From the NCBI GenBank assembly GCA_022606425.2, contig JAHDVF020001255.1, positions 186,001 through 250,000 of the forward strand: 64,000 nt of DNA, read 5' to 3'. This document shows, piece by piece, positions 30,893 through 41,025 of the stretch (within the stretch, counting starts at the first letter, position 1; every line of letters begins with the position of its first letter). The notes beneath the pieces were generated by a model. That model was not told the DNA's origin and made no database searches. It saw only the letters and a program-made list of their open reading frames with translations. The position numbers and the translations under genes were made by a program. This DNA comes from Lepidostoma basale (taxonomy: Eukaryota > Arthropoda > Insecta > Trichoptera > Lepidostomatidae).

Positions 30893-31145
30893 AACAACAA
30901 CAACAAACCATCACGCCTTTTCCCCGCAGAGGTAGGCAGAGAGAATGGACTGCCACACTATTCTATTCTGATATACCTCCCTAGTTTCCTCAACATTCAT
31001 ACAGCGAGTCATACACGCACGTCGATTCTTCGGCTTCTGACATGACCAACCTTTAAAATTTGATTAATTTGGTCATACCATGTTTTACTCGTTCTACCTC
31101 GACTCCATACTCCATTTACATCGTTAAACATTGATTCGCTTCTTA
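30893..31145 (-). mobile_element. RTE-T fragment, (GTT)n-tailed subfamily
   Basis: ACAACAACAACAAACCATCA tail, AGGTAGGCAGAGAGAATGGA, then CATACAGCGAGTCATACACG, GACATGACCAACCTTTAAAA and GTTCTACCTCGACTCCATAC. Encodes the last ~70 residues with breaks. The body differs from TTAG-tailed copies, so this is a distinct lineage. Confidence 0.8.
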
Positions 31146-31504
31146 ATTAAATTATCCTTATAAGAATAGGTAAAATCGAAACCGCATTAATCAAAATCGC
31201 GTAAAAATAATATTGACTAAACCAAACAGTGTTATTTGGTTCCCTTCTTACAGTGGCGTCTGTCTGACTGTGTCAAGTACACTTGTCTGGATTGAAATTA
31301 CTTGGAATAGAAGGAGAAATATTCGAACATAATATTTGATTACTTTTTAGGTCTAGATGTAAAAAACACTTGAGGTGAAGATGATTTTGTCACGTACGTG
31401 TTTAAAAATAAGGATAAATGTATGTGTTTCTGATTGTATTGAAGTTTTCCGTTTGTACATACAAATAAAATATAAAACTTAAATCTATGACATGTTTTAT
31501 GAGT
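31146..31504. other. No gene recognised
   Basis: No repeat or coding frame supported. Confidence 0.4.
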
Positions 31505-31509
31505 CCATA

Positions 31510-31675
31510 AATAATTAATACGATTAAAAACGCCTATTTTCAAGAAGTTTTATTATATCTTATGGGAATGTCATTTGATAATGCCATATACAGGCAAAAC
31601 GTGTCATTGACATAAAATGTAATTAAACTTCTAGAAAACAGACGTTTTCATTCGTATTAATTATTTATTAAATAG
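31510..31675. repeat. HH-C foldback element
   Basis: Arms CAAGAAGTTTTATTATATCT and GGCAAAACGTGTCATTGACA, TAATTAAACTTCTAGAAAAC; ends at TTCGTATTAATTA. Confidence 0.65.
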
Positions 31676-31860
31676 TCCATTGTTTTGGCCGAGAATACAA
31701 ATACTTGTAGACAAATACTGGATTTTACTCATTACGGGTGTATTTATCATTAAGAGAAGAGTCCTAATGATTAATACAACCGTAATGAGAAAAATTCAGT
31801 TTTTGTCAACAAGTATTTGTATACATAAAAAAAAATGTTGTATAAAAAACCCGGTCAAAT
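31676..31860. repeat. Foldback fragment with HH-B-like end
   Basis: Starts AGTCCATTGTTTTGGCCGAG (an HH-B end) and then forms an inverted repeat: GAATACAAATACTTGTAGAC, TGGATTTTACTCATTACGG against CCGTAATGAGAAAAATTCAG and AACAAGTATTTGTATAC. Confidence 0.55.
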
Positions 31861-31969
31861 TAAAAAGCATATAAAATTGGAGAATTTTCTCCAGGCGTTA
31901 TCTAGTAATGTGTGATAATTGGGTTGATAGCCTTTCACATTACATTAATAAATATTTTCTGCTTAATGC

Positions 31970-32458
31970 TTACCTCTAGTCTCAATAGATGGCGCTAGTG
32001 TAGATTGAACTAAAAATATGTTAAATGTTTCTCAACATGGAAGCATATGTCGTCGGTTCAAAGGTAAAACTCGGTGACAATTAAAAAAAAATTGCAATTT
32101 CTGTATCAGACTTGTGAATTCTATGTCAGAAAATAATCACCAAGTGTATTTATTAAAGAATAACAGTTATTCTTTAATAAAGACACTTGGTGATTATTTT
32201 CTGTTGTAGAATTCACAAGTCTGATACAGAAATTGCAAAAAAAAATTAAATGTGACTTTATTAGTTTTACCTTTCAACCGACGGTATACAACTTTCAAAT
32301 AATTGTCAGACGTGGTGTTCGTAGAATGTTTTATTACATAAAGCGATCGCTTAACCCAACTAATGACAGGTCATAAGTCCTGTCGACGCCTCGACCACTT
32401 AATTCTGTTTCCAAATAATTTATATCTTCGTCTCTATTGAGATACAATTAATTCTTAA
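31970..32458. repeat. Family P-related element with inner palindrome 32050-32283
   Basis: The outer end GTCTCTATTGAGATACAATT (32441) and AAGCGATCGCTTAACCCAAC mark family P. Inside, CGTCGGTTCAAAGGTAAAAC to GTTTTACCTTTCAACCGACG form inverted arms around 32165, with near-perfect inner arms from GCAATTTCTGTATCAGACTT (32094) to its complement ending 32236. Non-coding. Confidence 0.7.
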
Positions 32459-32925
32459 GCATTTCTTTTACTTTAAGTTTTATTTAGCCAGTTCCATGCT
32501 TCACTTACACTTACATACAATCTTATTCAGCTCCATTATCTTCAATTATATATCAATTTTGCGTATGGCATTATTCTTCTTATTTTTGTTCCTCTACTAT
32601 CAGAGGGGACAACAGCATGGCTATTTTAACTTTTGATACAACAGTTCTAAATAGGGATGCTGTGTTGCAACTGAACCATTCTCGAAAGTTTTCTAGTCAG
32701 AGTTTTCTTCTTCTCCCGACACTTCGTTGACGTTAATTTTACCTTGGTATCCATTTTGCTCTTCTAATATGTGAGTACTTATATTTATTCTTCTCCACAT
32801 TCACACATTGTTTAAATTTCCAGTTCGTAAATACTCGATTTTTATTTATTTAATCATCAGCAATACAGAGTTCAGGAATGGTGCTATTCCGTGAAGCGCT
32901 TTTAAAACCGTCCAGCATAGTTTTT
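32459..32925. other. Unassigned
   Basis: 32480-32520 (TAGCCAGTTCCATGCTTCAC) is a tiny RTE-T relic. The rest is not recognised. Confidence 0.35.
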
Positions 32926-33098
32926 TTTTTAAAGACTAACACCAAGGATTTATGTCAATGATATAAGAATTTATTTTACAATATTCAATGTGAGCAGAAA
33001 ATAGCCCATTATTATGAAGAAGGAACCTGGTCGTGTCCAGGCTTGAACCCATGTCCCTGGATCAGGAGCCAAGCATTCTATCCCCTATACCACCATTT
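32926..33098 (-). mobile_element. tRNA-derived SINE with poly(A) tail
   Basis: Minus strand: tRNA-like head 33096-33023 with A-box-like GGTATAGGGGATAGAATGC and B box GGGTTCAAGCC (33051-33041), then GACACGACCAGGTTCCTTCT, the body shared with 30690-30790, and an A run at about 32927-32937. Pol III-type promoter boxes are present. This family differs from the SINE at 22680. Confidence 0.7.
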
Positions 33099-33159
33099 AT
33101 ACTGAATTCTTTCAGGACACTTGAGCCAGTGTGTGCACTTTCAGGACACTTGAGCAACT

Positions 33160-33435
33160 AACAATCATGCCGTCTCCCCGGAAGGGTAGGCAGAAAGAAT
33201 GGACTGCCACACCAACCGATGCGGCACTCCATTCTTTTCTCTTCTCTCCCGCGAGAGATGCGGTGTGATGTGTTGCGAACCTCATCGCCACCACTAAGCA
33301 TTTTCCGCGCACACTTCGATCGTCCAACGTCCACAAAATAAATCTAAAACAAATAATATAAAATACAATGATATTAAATTAAATAACAAAATAAAAATAA
33401 TTTAACAATGTTCTTTTAAATGGTGCACTTGTTGT
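33160..33435 (-). mobile_element. NA-RTE copy including 5' spacer
   Basis: Tail CAACTAACAATCATGCCGTC, the RTE-T 3' UTR, the NA-RTE block (GAACCTCATCGCCACCACTA; CGCGCACACTTCGATCGTCC) and the AT-rich spacer ending AAATGGTGCACTTGTTGTC. This matches the junction after the ORF in the 11062 copy (GTGCACCATCTAAAAATAAC), so the ORF-bearing form is the family structure rather than a chance fusion. Confidence 0.8.
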
Positions 33436-33785
33436 CAACTGGACGATACGGACATTTGTGTTTATTTAATTGATATTCCACGTATCCACCGTTTTTTTAA
33501 CAATTGGTTATGAAACTAAAAGGTAATATTCAAAGTCTTCTAAGACACGCTTTGCAATTTTTATTAGTGTTCTTATCGCTTTATAATCATTGCTAACAGT
33601 GTGCACACATCGGTTACCTTAATAAGATTATTTTGCTTCATTAGCTTGCTTATATAGATAGATAATCAACAGGATACGCATTTGACTCTCGACGCATTTG
33701 ATAACACATTGAAGTGATTAAATTGACTTAAATGAAAATTCAATAAATCTTGTGAAAAGCAAAAAATACGTTTTTTTCATATTAT
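33436..33785. other. AT-rich stretch, no gene
   Basis: No feature recognised. Confidence 0.4.
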
Positions 33786-33789
33786 AAAC

Positions 33790-34565
33790 GTAATAAAACA
33801 AACTGCCAGTGTTAGGGTAAATGGGGACATCACGCCTTGGTTTGATATCACAAATGGTGTTAAGAAGGGCTGCGTGGTATCTTCATGGTTGTTCGATCTG
33901 TATATGGACAAGTGTACGAAATAACTGAAAGGAATAAATGCTGGTCCTAAGAGGAGTGATTTGTTTGTAAATTGTCTGCTTTACGCGGACGATGCCGTTT
34001 ACAAGTCTTGGTGTCAAGAATGTATGAGGTATGCAAGTCATGATGGTTTTTGAAAGGGAAGAGCAAATGTCAATTGGTAACATAAGTGTGAACGAAGAGA
34101 ACTTGGAGCAGGTGAGTGAATTTGTGTATTTAGGTAGCATGTTCAAAGCGGATGGCCGAAAGGATAGTGACGTCGAATGAAGGGTTGGTGCGGGTAACAA
34201 AGTGAATGGAGCATTAAAAACAGTTATTGGAAACAAGACTTTATCAATGTAAGCAAAAACGACCGTTCACAGTGGAGTTCTGGTCCCAACCCTAATGTAT
34301 GGAAGCGAAGCATGGAACTGGCAGAAGAAAGATGAGAGCAGAATAAATGCGGTAGAGATAAGGTCCCTAAGTCGTATGTGTGGTAGAACGATATACGACA
34401 GAATCTCAAATGCTGATATAATTAAAAAATGTAAAGCGGAAAAGGAATTTTGAACAAAATTATAAAAGAATCGCTGCGTTGGTTCGGACATATGGAGTGC
34501 ATGAATTGGGAAAGAATTGTTAAGAAAGTATACGTTAATGATGTAAATGGAGTACGGAGTCGAGG
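33790..34565 (+). pseudogene. RTE-T copy with RT catalytic box
   Basis: Encodes TASVRVNGDITPWFDITNGV, KKGCVVSSWLFDLYMDKC, a stop, NCLLYADDAV, then LVSRMYEVCKS, NLEQVSEFVYLGSMFKADG, RVGAGNKVNGAL, SGVLVPTLMYGSEAWNWQKK, SRMCGRTIYDRISNADI and the RWFGHMECMNWERIVKKVYV end. There is a deletion between the YADD box and LVSRM and many stops. It breaks off at about 34565 without a 3' tail, where a different LINE begins. Confidence 0.88.
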
Positions 34566-34645
34566 CCCTTCCCGCCATCCGCACAATACCATCACTCCAC
34601 CTGGTGGGCTGTCTCCCGACACTTCTCCGACCCAACATTGCCCTC
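34555..34645 (-). pseudogene. RTE-B C-terminal fragment
   Basis: Minus strand encodes LGRRSVGRQPTRWSDGIVRM and AGRAS, matching the RRSVGRPPTRWTDD motif of RTE proteins. It abuts the broken end of the RTE-T copy in opposite orientation. Confidence 0.65.
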
Positions 34646-34779
34646 CATTCAGCTACACTCTATCTCTATCTTCCATCGTCTAGCTAAGACATCATTAAAT
34701 AATAATACCAGAAACACGTCATTTCTAGTGAAGAGTAGTTCCAAATCACCAGACGCATTTAATTTATATAAGCTGCTTT

Positions 34780-34880
34780 AGGTGACCTCATTTGATAGTC
34801 TACATCGGTTGGCGAACAGCTGTCGCGATATTCTCAAACAGTGAATAATAAAATTGTGATATTATAAAAATGTTGTAAAT
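34780..34880 (+). repeat. HH-B fragment
   Basis: CATTTGATAGTCTACATCGG, TTGGCGAACAGCTGTCGCGA and CAGTGAATAATAAAATTG. The core is degraded (TTGATAG; CGAAC). Confidence 0.5.
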
Positions 34881-35324
34881 TTACTAGTTAATAATCTAAT
34901 TTGTATCCTATAAGGTTCTAAGTCGTCATCAAATACATTGAAAAAACTACTGTTATTATCAACCGGTTCAGATCTGCCAAAAGGCAATTGAAAGTGCAAT
35001 GGTTGGATTAAGCTTAAGATATACTCGTAAAGATCGAAACGAAGATATACGTTTCAGAACTTAAGATACCATTGTGATAGATAAATAGTCTAGCATGAAA
35101 TGCAAAATGTACAAAAACCTTCCTGCAACGGGTTTTTAGATAACACAAAAGAAGTATCGGGAAACAATATACAAGTTGGAGAGATATTATTCACCGACAA
35201 TCTGCAAGCTACTGAATTCAAATAACCCATTTACGATTAGGAAAAATTGATTGTAATTGATGTTAAATATGTAATTTAATAAAATTTAAAGATTTATTAA
35301 AAATTTTAATTCATGAAAAAAAAA
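34881..35324. other. No gene recognised
   Basis: No repeat partner or coding frame supported. Confidence 0.4.
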
Positions 35325-35460
35325 ATTTTAACACTTGATGATGTCAACATAGGTTGACGAAACAGGGGTCATGACACATAAAACAAAGTTTTATAATTTA
35401 ACAGTTTGTAATGTTAAAGTATCATAGTGTTTCGGCCAAAACAATGTACTATTTTAAGAA
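35325..35460 (+). repeat. HH-B unit with hammerhead motif
   Basis: TTGATGA 35335-35341 (first core base T), helix II GTCAAC/GTTGAC 35343-35358, GAAAC 35359-35363, AGGG, GTC 35368-35370. Helix I is not conserved. Ends TGTTTCGGCCAAAACAATGT. Confidence 0.6.
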
Positions 35461-35587
35461 ACTGTAAATAATGAATAACTTGTAGGTATCAATATATCGT
35501 TCCCCACGATATTAATAAATCAATTTTTAATGTTTTGAATATAAAAAATATAAGCAATACGAATGAAGACGTGTGTTTTCTACAAGT

Positions 35588-36500
35588 TTTGTTTTAGGCC
35601 TATTTTTTTGCCGAAACACTATGATACCTTAACATTTTAAACTGTTAAATTTAATAGCTTAAAATAGTTAAATAAGACAGCTGGTTCATCAACCTATGTT
35701 GACATTATCAGATGTTACAGTAATTCCTTCGTTGTGTCACGACTAGATTATTGTAATGGAATTTATGCAAACATTCCAAAACAACAAATAAATAAACTTC
35801 AATCTGCGTTCAATGCAGCAGCAAGGCTCATTAAAGGCATTCCAAAAAAGTCCCATATAACACAACATCTTAAAGAACTTCACTGGCTTAAAAGTCCAGA
35901 AAGAATCCAGTATAAACTCTGCTGGACAGTTTTCAAAGCGCTACATGGAATGGCACCAAGTTATATATCTGAACTCTGTATAACGGACAGCCTAAATTCA
36001 CGGAAATCCACACTTCGCTCGGCGAACTCCTCAGCAATAGGAAGATTAGTTGAGCCGAAGCGTTGCCCCAGTACAAATTTCGGGGATCGAGCGTTCGCGG
36101 TAGCCGGTCCATCAGCTTGGAACAATCTCCCTTCACACCTTAGATGCATAAATGATCCGACAGATTTCAGATCTAAATTGAAAACCCATCTTTTTCATAT
36201 TTCATACCCAATTTAAACATTTATACTTTGTTCTACTATACTTTTAAACCGATCGTTTTTTAAGCGGTCACATTTAGATTTTTAAGATTTAAAACACGTC
36301 TTAATGCGCCCTTGAGGTGATTACATCACAAAAACGGCGCTTTAAAAGTTAGCATATTATTATTATTATTATTATCAAATGTCAAATTTTCGTGATTTTT
36401 AGAACCTTTATGTCGCGTAAAATAAAATACAATTGTGATACAAAAATCAAAGTTATTCAATTTAACAGTTTAAGTTTTGTTTTATTTTATTGACATGACA
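35588..36500. repeat. HH-B foldback split by a LINE insertion
   Basis: The left half, 35588-35722 (GCCGAAACACTATGATACCT ... CATTATCAGATGTTACAGTA), and the right half, 36376-36500 (ATGTCGCGTAAAATAAAATA ... TTCAATTTAACAGTTTAAG), are the two arms of an HH-B element like 46500-46760. The L2/CR1-like LINE lies between them, at the hairpin centre. Confidence 0.65.
35723..36375 (+). pseudogene. L2/CR1-like LINE 3' end
   Basis: An open frame of about 160 codons: SRLDYCNGIYANIPKQQINK, LQSAFNAAARLIKG, ITQHLKELHWL, IQYKLCWTVFKALHGMAPSY, then FGDRAFAVAGPSAWNNLPSH and FRSKLKTHLFHISYPI. This SRLDYCN ... WNxLP ... LKTHLF ending is the conserved C-terminus of CR1/L2-type LINEs. The 3' UTR ends GGCGCTTTAAAAGTTAGC followed by (ATT)n at 36357-36375. 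Catalytic RT motifs are truncated. The frame lacks stops, so the insertion may be recent. Confidence 0.8.
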
Positions 36501-36649
36501 CGTTTTTTTTATGATGAAATACAATAAAATTTCTAGAGAACGTTTTTATTCGTATTATTTATTTAATATTGAGTTCTACAGCACTGTTCAAAATACAGTA
36601 ACAAAATTATGAGTTATTTCACTTATTTCAGGTTATTTATTTTTATTAA

Positions 36650-37345
36650 CTAACTAACCATCACCATAACTAACCATCACGACTGCCACACTTTTCTTTC
36701 CTGACATATTTCATACATCGTGTCATGCACGCGCGTCGATTTCTCTGACTCCTCACGTGGCCGACATTCAATATTTGATTTATTTGATCGTGCCACGTTT
36801 TCCTCGGTCTTCCTCTTTTTCTGGTTCCATTTACATCATTAACATATAATTTTTTTACCATTCTTTCTTCATAATTCTTTCCATATGTCCAAACCATCTT
36901 AATGATCCTTTCATTATTTTGTTCATGACACCATCATTCGCACCGCCTTCACTTCTTATATTTTCATTCGACACTCTATCATACACAGAGTATCCACACA
37001 TTCGTCTAAAAGATCTCATTTCTACTGCATTTATTCTACTTTCATCCTTCTTTTGCCAGTTCCATACTTCGCTTCCATACATAAGGGTCGGTAGAAGAAC
37101 ACCATTGTGCACTGCCATTCTATCTTTTTTGGATAGGTTTTTGTTTGCGATGACAACTTTAAGTGCACCATTCACTTTGTTGCCTGCCCCAACCCTTCTT
37201 TCAATATCCCTCTCCACTCGCTCATCTCTTGTAAACATACTACCTACATAACCTACATACACGAACTCAACTATTTGCTCCAAATTTTCACCATTCACGG
37301 TAATGTGGCAGACTGTCATGGTTTCTTCCTTTTCAAAAATCATTA
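36650..37345 (-). mobile_element. RTE-T fragment with internal deletion
   Basis: A 162-codon frame covers MIFEKEETMTVCHITVNGEN, FVYVGYVGSMFTRDERVERD, KDRMAVHNGVLLPTLMYGSE to WFGHMER. A frameshift at about 36870 separates the RGRPRKTWHDQINQ end. The 3' UTR block with GTAGGCAG is deleted between the tail (CTAACTAACCATCACC) and GACTGCCACAC. YVGYVGSM is a small in-frame duplication. It stops abruptly at 37345. Confidence 0.88.
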
Positions 37346-37780
37346 GTTCGTGACAGAGTGGTAAAAGCTCTGACTAAAATAAAACAAGAACCATCAAGCA
37401 TATTTAGATCGGATAACTCTCCGCCATTGGTGGCGAGACATATCGTGTGTTCGGTTTTAAAGATATTACGGGTGTCACAAAGAGAGATATTTTGCATGAT
37501 AAATCGTGATCATAAGCAATAAAAAGAAGTTCTTACTAGGGTGGTTTTAAATATGAATTACCCCAAAACATAAATTTTCCACCCTCCAAATAAAATAAAA
37601 AAACTAGTATTAAAGATACTTTGTTGGCGCTCAATAAATATAATCCAGGAACTTTTATGAATTATCAGCAACCACAAAATTAATTTTGTATTATTTAAAT
37701 TCACGGAAGAAGTTTCTTATAAATAATGGAAATTAAAAAAATTTTAAAAAGTTATTTAAATGTATATTAAGTTAAAATCT
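37346..37780. other. No gene recognised
   Basis: No repeat or coding region supported. Confidence 0.4.
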
Positions 37781-37784
37781 ACTA

Positions 37785-38050
37785 ATTGTTGTGTTCGACC
37801 GGTTTCGGTAGCTCGCTGCCATCTTCTGGTACCTACATCAAATTTTTCTAGGTATAGGTATATATATTAAATAAAAATGGTATAGGGGGTTAAATTAATA
37901 TTCTTATTATTAATATTCATGTAATTATTTTTTGTAATATTTTTTTTTTGTTTATTAGTTTTTTACAAAAAAAAAATTCATATTAAGGAGTAGGTGGCAG
38001 TGAGCTGTCGAAACCGGTCAAACAAACATTAGTGGATTTAAACTTAGTAA
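37785..38050. repeat. HH-D foldback element
   Basis: Minus-strand unit at 37795-37835 (CAGAAGATGGCAGCGAGCTA, CCGAAACCGGTCGAACACAA) and plus-strand unit at 37985-38035 (GTAGGTGGCAGTGAGCTGTC, GAAACCGGTCAAACAAACAT) face each other. Each has GAAAC, CG, GTC. CTGANGA reads CAGAAGA, so the hammerhead fold is decayed. AT-rich loop. Confidence 0.55.
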
Positions 38051-38089
38051 ACATTTAAAAAATATATTTAACATTTTTTTTTCGTTATA

Positions 38090-38525
38090 AGTATCCATGT
38101 AAGTATCCACATGGAGAAAGGGTTCAAAATGGTAGTAGGGCTACCATGAGGTATGTTTTGCTGGAAAGTATGCTTCTACAAAATGTCGTAAGGCGCCATG
38201 TTGCATTTACAACAGCAACACTACTATCAAGTCCAACTCACTAGCGTCCACGAGAGGTCTTTTTAAAGACCCCGCGAACCGCTGGCAATGTGGCACATAT
38301 TACTTAGTGCCATAGCAAATAGAGAGAGGACGAATGGCGAGCTTCCAGCGCCATAAAACTGGATACACCCAGCTAAGGGAAGGTAACCCTGACAGAAAAT
38401 TCTCCAGAGAAGGCAAGGGGATACCACTCTAGATATTTTTCCTCAGGTCATCACTATGAACTACTCAAGGGTGATAGTCAACGTAAGGGAGACCTGACAG
38501 GACACAGAATGAAGAAGAATAAGTG
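38090..38525. repeat. Unclassified, LINE-like 3' region
   Basis: GC-richer than its surroundings (GTCCACGAGAGGTCTTTTTA; GGAAGGTAACCCTGACAGAA) and ends ACCTGACAGGACACAGAATG then AAGAAGAATAAG, like the GACAGGGCAC...GAAGAAG ends of the LINE at 12868 and 57032. No coding frame is retained. Confidence 0.4.
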
Positions 38526-38744
38526 TCCACACTATATACTCGTAGAAACGTAATATAACTTTTTAATTATTTTCCTCCAGTTTTACGTAGTATTCACCAC
38601 GTGATTACTATTACATATTGTCAACCGGTTTCGATACTTCTGAAATATAATTACTTCGGTACTTGATCTTTTGGAGACGCGGTTATATTACATGACAATA
38701 GATTACAATAAAATGCTAGAAACCAAAAATACTTAATCTTTCTT

Positions 38745-38895
38745 TCTTGAACAATGGTGAAAAACTCCATATTAAATAATTAATACGAACGAATACGTAT
38801 GTTTTCTAGAAGTTATATTATAATTTATGGGAATGATATGTTTGTCTTTTTAAGGCATAATCAAATGCCATTGCGTCGTGGTAGTTACTACCATA
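38745..38895. repeat. HH-C element, one arm
   Basis: CTTGAACAATGGTGAAAAAC, ATTAATACGAACGAATACGT, TTATGGGAATGATATGTTTG, AAGGCATAATCAAATGCC. The second arm is absent. Confidence 0.6.
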
Positions 38896-39128
38896 GAATA
38901 TCGTAAAGATTATAATGAAACAAATAAAACGTGAGAATTTACTCACAATTTGATACCAAAAATTTAACAAATTTTCAAAACCGAAATTATAGTAGGATTA
39001 TTTAGTCATAATAAGATTTAAAACATTGGTTCCCAAAGGGGGCTGTAGGGGGTTGAAAGGTAAATAGATGGCTTAAAGACAGTCAAAGGGGCGGCCATGG
39101 GGTATTTCCGTAAATAATAATGAAATAT
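38896..39128. other. Unassigned; possible hAT-like end
   Basis: ATTGGTTCCCAAAGGGGGCT (39023) resembles the CAGNGGTTCCCAA ends of hAT elements, but no partner end was found. Confidence 0.25.
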
Positions 39129-39412
39129 AATTGTATCTCAATAGAGACGAAGACGCAAACTGGAAACTGAACATGGATGATCAAGGTGTTTACAGGACTT
39201 ATGACCTGTCATTGACAGGTCATAACCTGTCATTGACCTGTCATTGACCTGTCAATGACAGGTCATAAGTCCTGTAAACACCTTGATCATCCATGTTCAG
39301 TTTCCAGTTTGCGTCTTCGTCTCTATTGAGATACAATTAAATTTGAATTAACCACCCTTTGGTGAAAATCCAGGATTTCGTATACAGGTATAAGTATACA
39401 TTCACAAATATT
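39129..39412. repeat. Family P palindrome plus terminus
   Basis: A nearly perfect inverted repeat 39129-39338 centred at 39233.5, from AATTGTATCTCAATAGAGAC to its complement. The centre has several TGACCTGTCATTGACAGGTCA-type units in tandem. The unilateral end ACCACCCTTTGGTGAAAATC, GTATAAGTATACATTCACAA follows at 39345-39412. Confidence 0.85.
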
Positions 39413-39618
39413 AATAATGAAATACTTTGAAAATATTTTTTCCACGAATAAATAATTGTTATAACTATCTCAATAAAAACATTTGATGAGTTTAATTAAC
39501 TTGTTTTTTTTTTCAGATAGTTTCGTATGAAGCACCTTACCTTTGGGTTGTTTTCCGAGAAACGTGCAAAAAAAGCAGATTTTTTATTAATGATATTTAA
39601 TTAAATATTAATTTTATT

Positions 39619-39779
39619 AATATTGAATGTCGGCCATGTGAGGAGTCAGAGAAATCGACGCGCGTGCATGACACGATGTATGAATATTGAGGAAGCGAGA
39701 GAATGTCAGGAAAGAAAAGTGTGGCAGTCCATTCTTTCTGCCTACCCCTTCGGGGAGACGGTGTGATGGTTAGTTAGTT
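39619..39779 (+). mobile_element. RTE-T 3' end with 10-bp target-site duplication
   Basis: AATATTGAATGTCGGCCATG, CGACGCGCGTGCATGACACG, GTGGCAGTCCATTCTTTCTG, CCTTCGGGGAGACGG, TTAGTTAG tail. TAATTTTATT is present on both sides (39609-39618, 39780-39789). Severely 5'-truncated. Confidence 0.88.
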
Positions 39780-39789
39780 TAATTTTATT

Positions 39790-40594
39790 TTTTTAAATTA
39801 CGAAACGTCAAATACTCGGCCGCACACTTCGCCTGCCCCTTGTATAATACAACTATCATATTAATGAAGACTTGTACTCGAGTGTTGTTGACACACGCGC
39901 GCAGTTTGTACATTTTAGGTACATTACATTCTCAAGCGCGTACGTGATACGGGATAGCGCAGAATGGTACAGTCAAAGTGAACGTATCACGTACGTTCAA
40001 ATACGTAGGGTGGTTAATATGTGGTATAGTATACATAAAAACAATTTAAAACGCTTTTATGTTTTGTATTTACAATACATAATTTGTTTTAATGAACCAA
40101 CTGGTTTCGCTCCCGCTGGAGCTTTGTCAGGTTTACAGTAACTTTGTTATTGACAGTTAAAAAATGTTTTATTACTGTCAATTAGAAAGTTATTATGAAG
40201 TCTCCTTATTTTATTTATATATTAAGTGTCATTTGACAATAATTATGAAAGTTCATTTCGAATTATCCCGGTATAAGATGAGGGTGAATCAGTTTCAACG
40301 TGTCGTACTCGGGGGGTGTTTTCGTGATAGTTTTGTGATAGTTCTAAAATGGCAATAAACAAATTAGTGGTAGTTGGGTAGTTTGCTTATCTGCACGCGA
40401 CACGGGGGTAGTCCGACCCTCGTCTGCCCACCCCCGCTACAGGGTACAGGGTAGCGGCAGATAGCGCGTCAAATCAAAACTTACCCCTAACGTGCCCGGC
40501 TGACTTATCTTGCGTCACTTTTGACTTGCGGTTCCTTGTGCTTGTTTCGGATTTCCAAGAATATTCAAACAAAATATCCTTTATTTATTGTTTC
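39790..40594. other. Unassigned, possibly single-copy DNA
   Basis: 39870-40010 and 40380-40560 are GC-richer (GTAGTCCGACCCTCGTCTGC; CCCCCGCTACAGGGTACAGG; ACGTGCCCGGCTGACTTATC). An 89-codon frame at 39872-40141 contains no recognisable domain. No repeat partner noticed. Confidence 0.4.
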
Positions 40595-40597
40595 TTG

Positions 40598-40790
40598 AAC
40601 AATGATATAAAACGCTATATTAAATCAATAATACGAGTTAAAACGTATGTTTTGTAGAAATTTTATTATTATATAATATATTTATATGAAAGACTTGTTT
40701 TACTTGTCTAAGATATTGTGCTCTAGCAGGCATTAAAAATAATAATCATATAATAATTAGTTAACTTACTAACTAACTGAAAATATACGT
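40598..40790. repeat. HH-C element, diverged
   Basis: CTTGAACAATGATATAAAAC, ATTATATAATATATTTATAT, GAAAGACTTGTTTTACTTG. A short TTACTAACTAACTG (40766) may be a residual RTE tail. Confidence 0.45.
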
Positions 40791-40814
40791 TTTTTTTATC
40801 AAAATACAATAAAA

Positions 40815-41025
40815 ATAAAACATATTTATTGTTTCTTGAACAGTTATATAAAACTCGAAATACGAAAGAAGTGTCATTACGATTTATGGGAATGACACGT
40901 TTCGCCTGTCTAAGACATTTGATAATGCCTTAGATAGGCGAAACACGTCATTTTTGTAAATTATAATATAATAAAACTTCTAGAAATAAATGAATTTTCT
41001 TTCGTATTAATAACTAAAAAAAAAC
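40815..41025. repeat. HH-C foldback element
   Basis: TTTATGGGAATGACACGTTT, CGCCTGTCTAAGACATTTGA then TGCCTTAGATAGGCGAAACA, CGTCATTTTTG. The central hairpin is symmetric. Confidence 0.65.

Noticed and set aside
33023..33096. Functional tRNA gene
   Set aside because: The A/B box order is right, but acceptor and anticodon stems do not pair and a SINE body with poly(A) follows.
40760..40785. RTE-T insertion at TTACTAACTAACTG
   Set aside because: Only the short tail-like motif is present with no adjoining 3' UTR; probably chance or a very small remnant.
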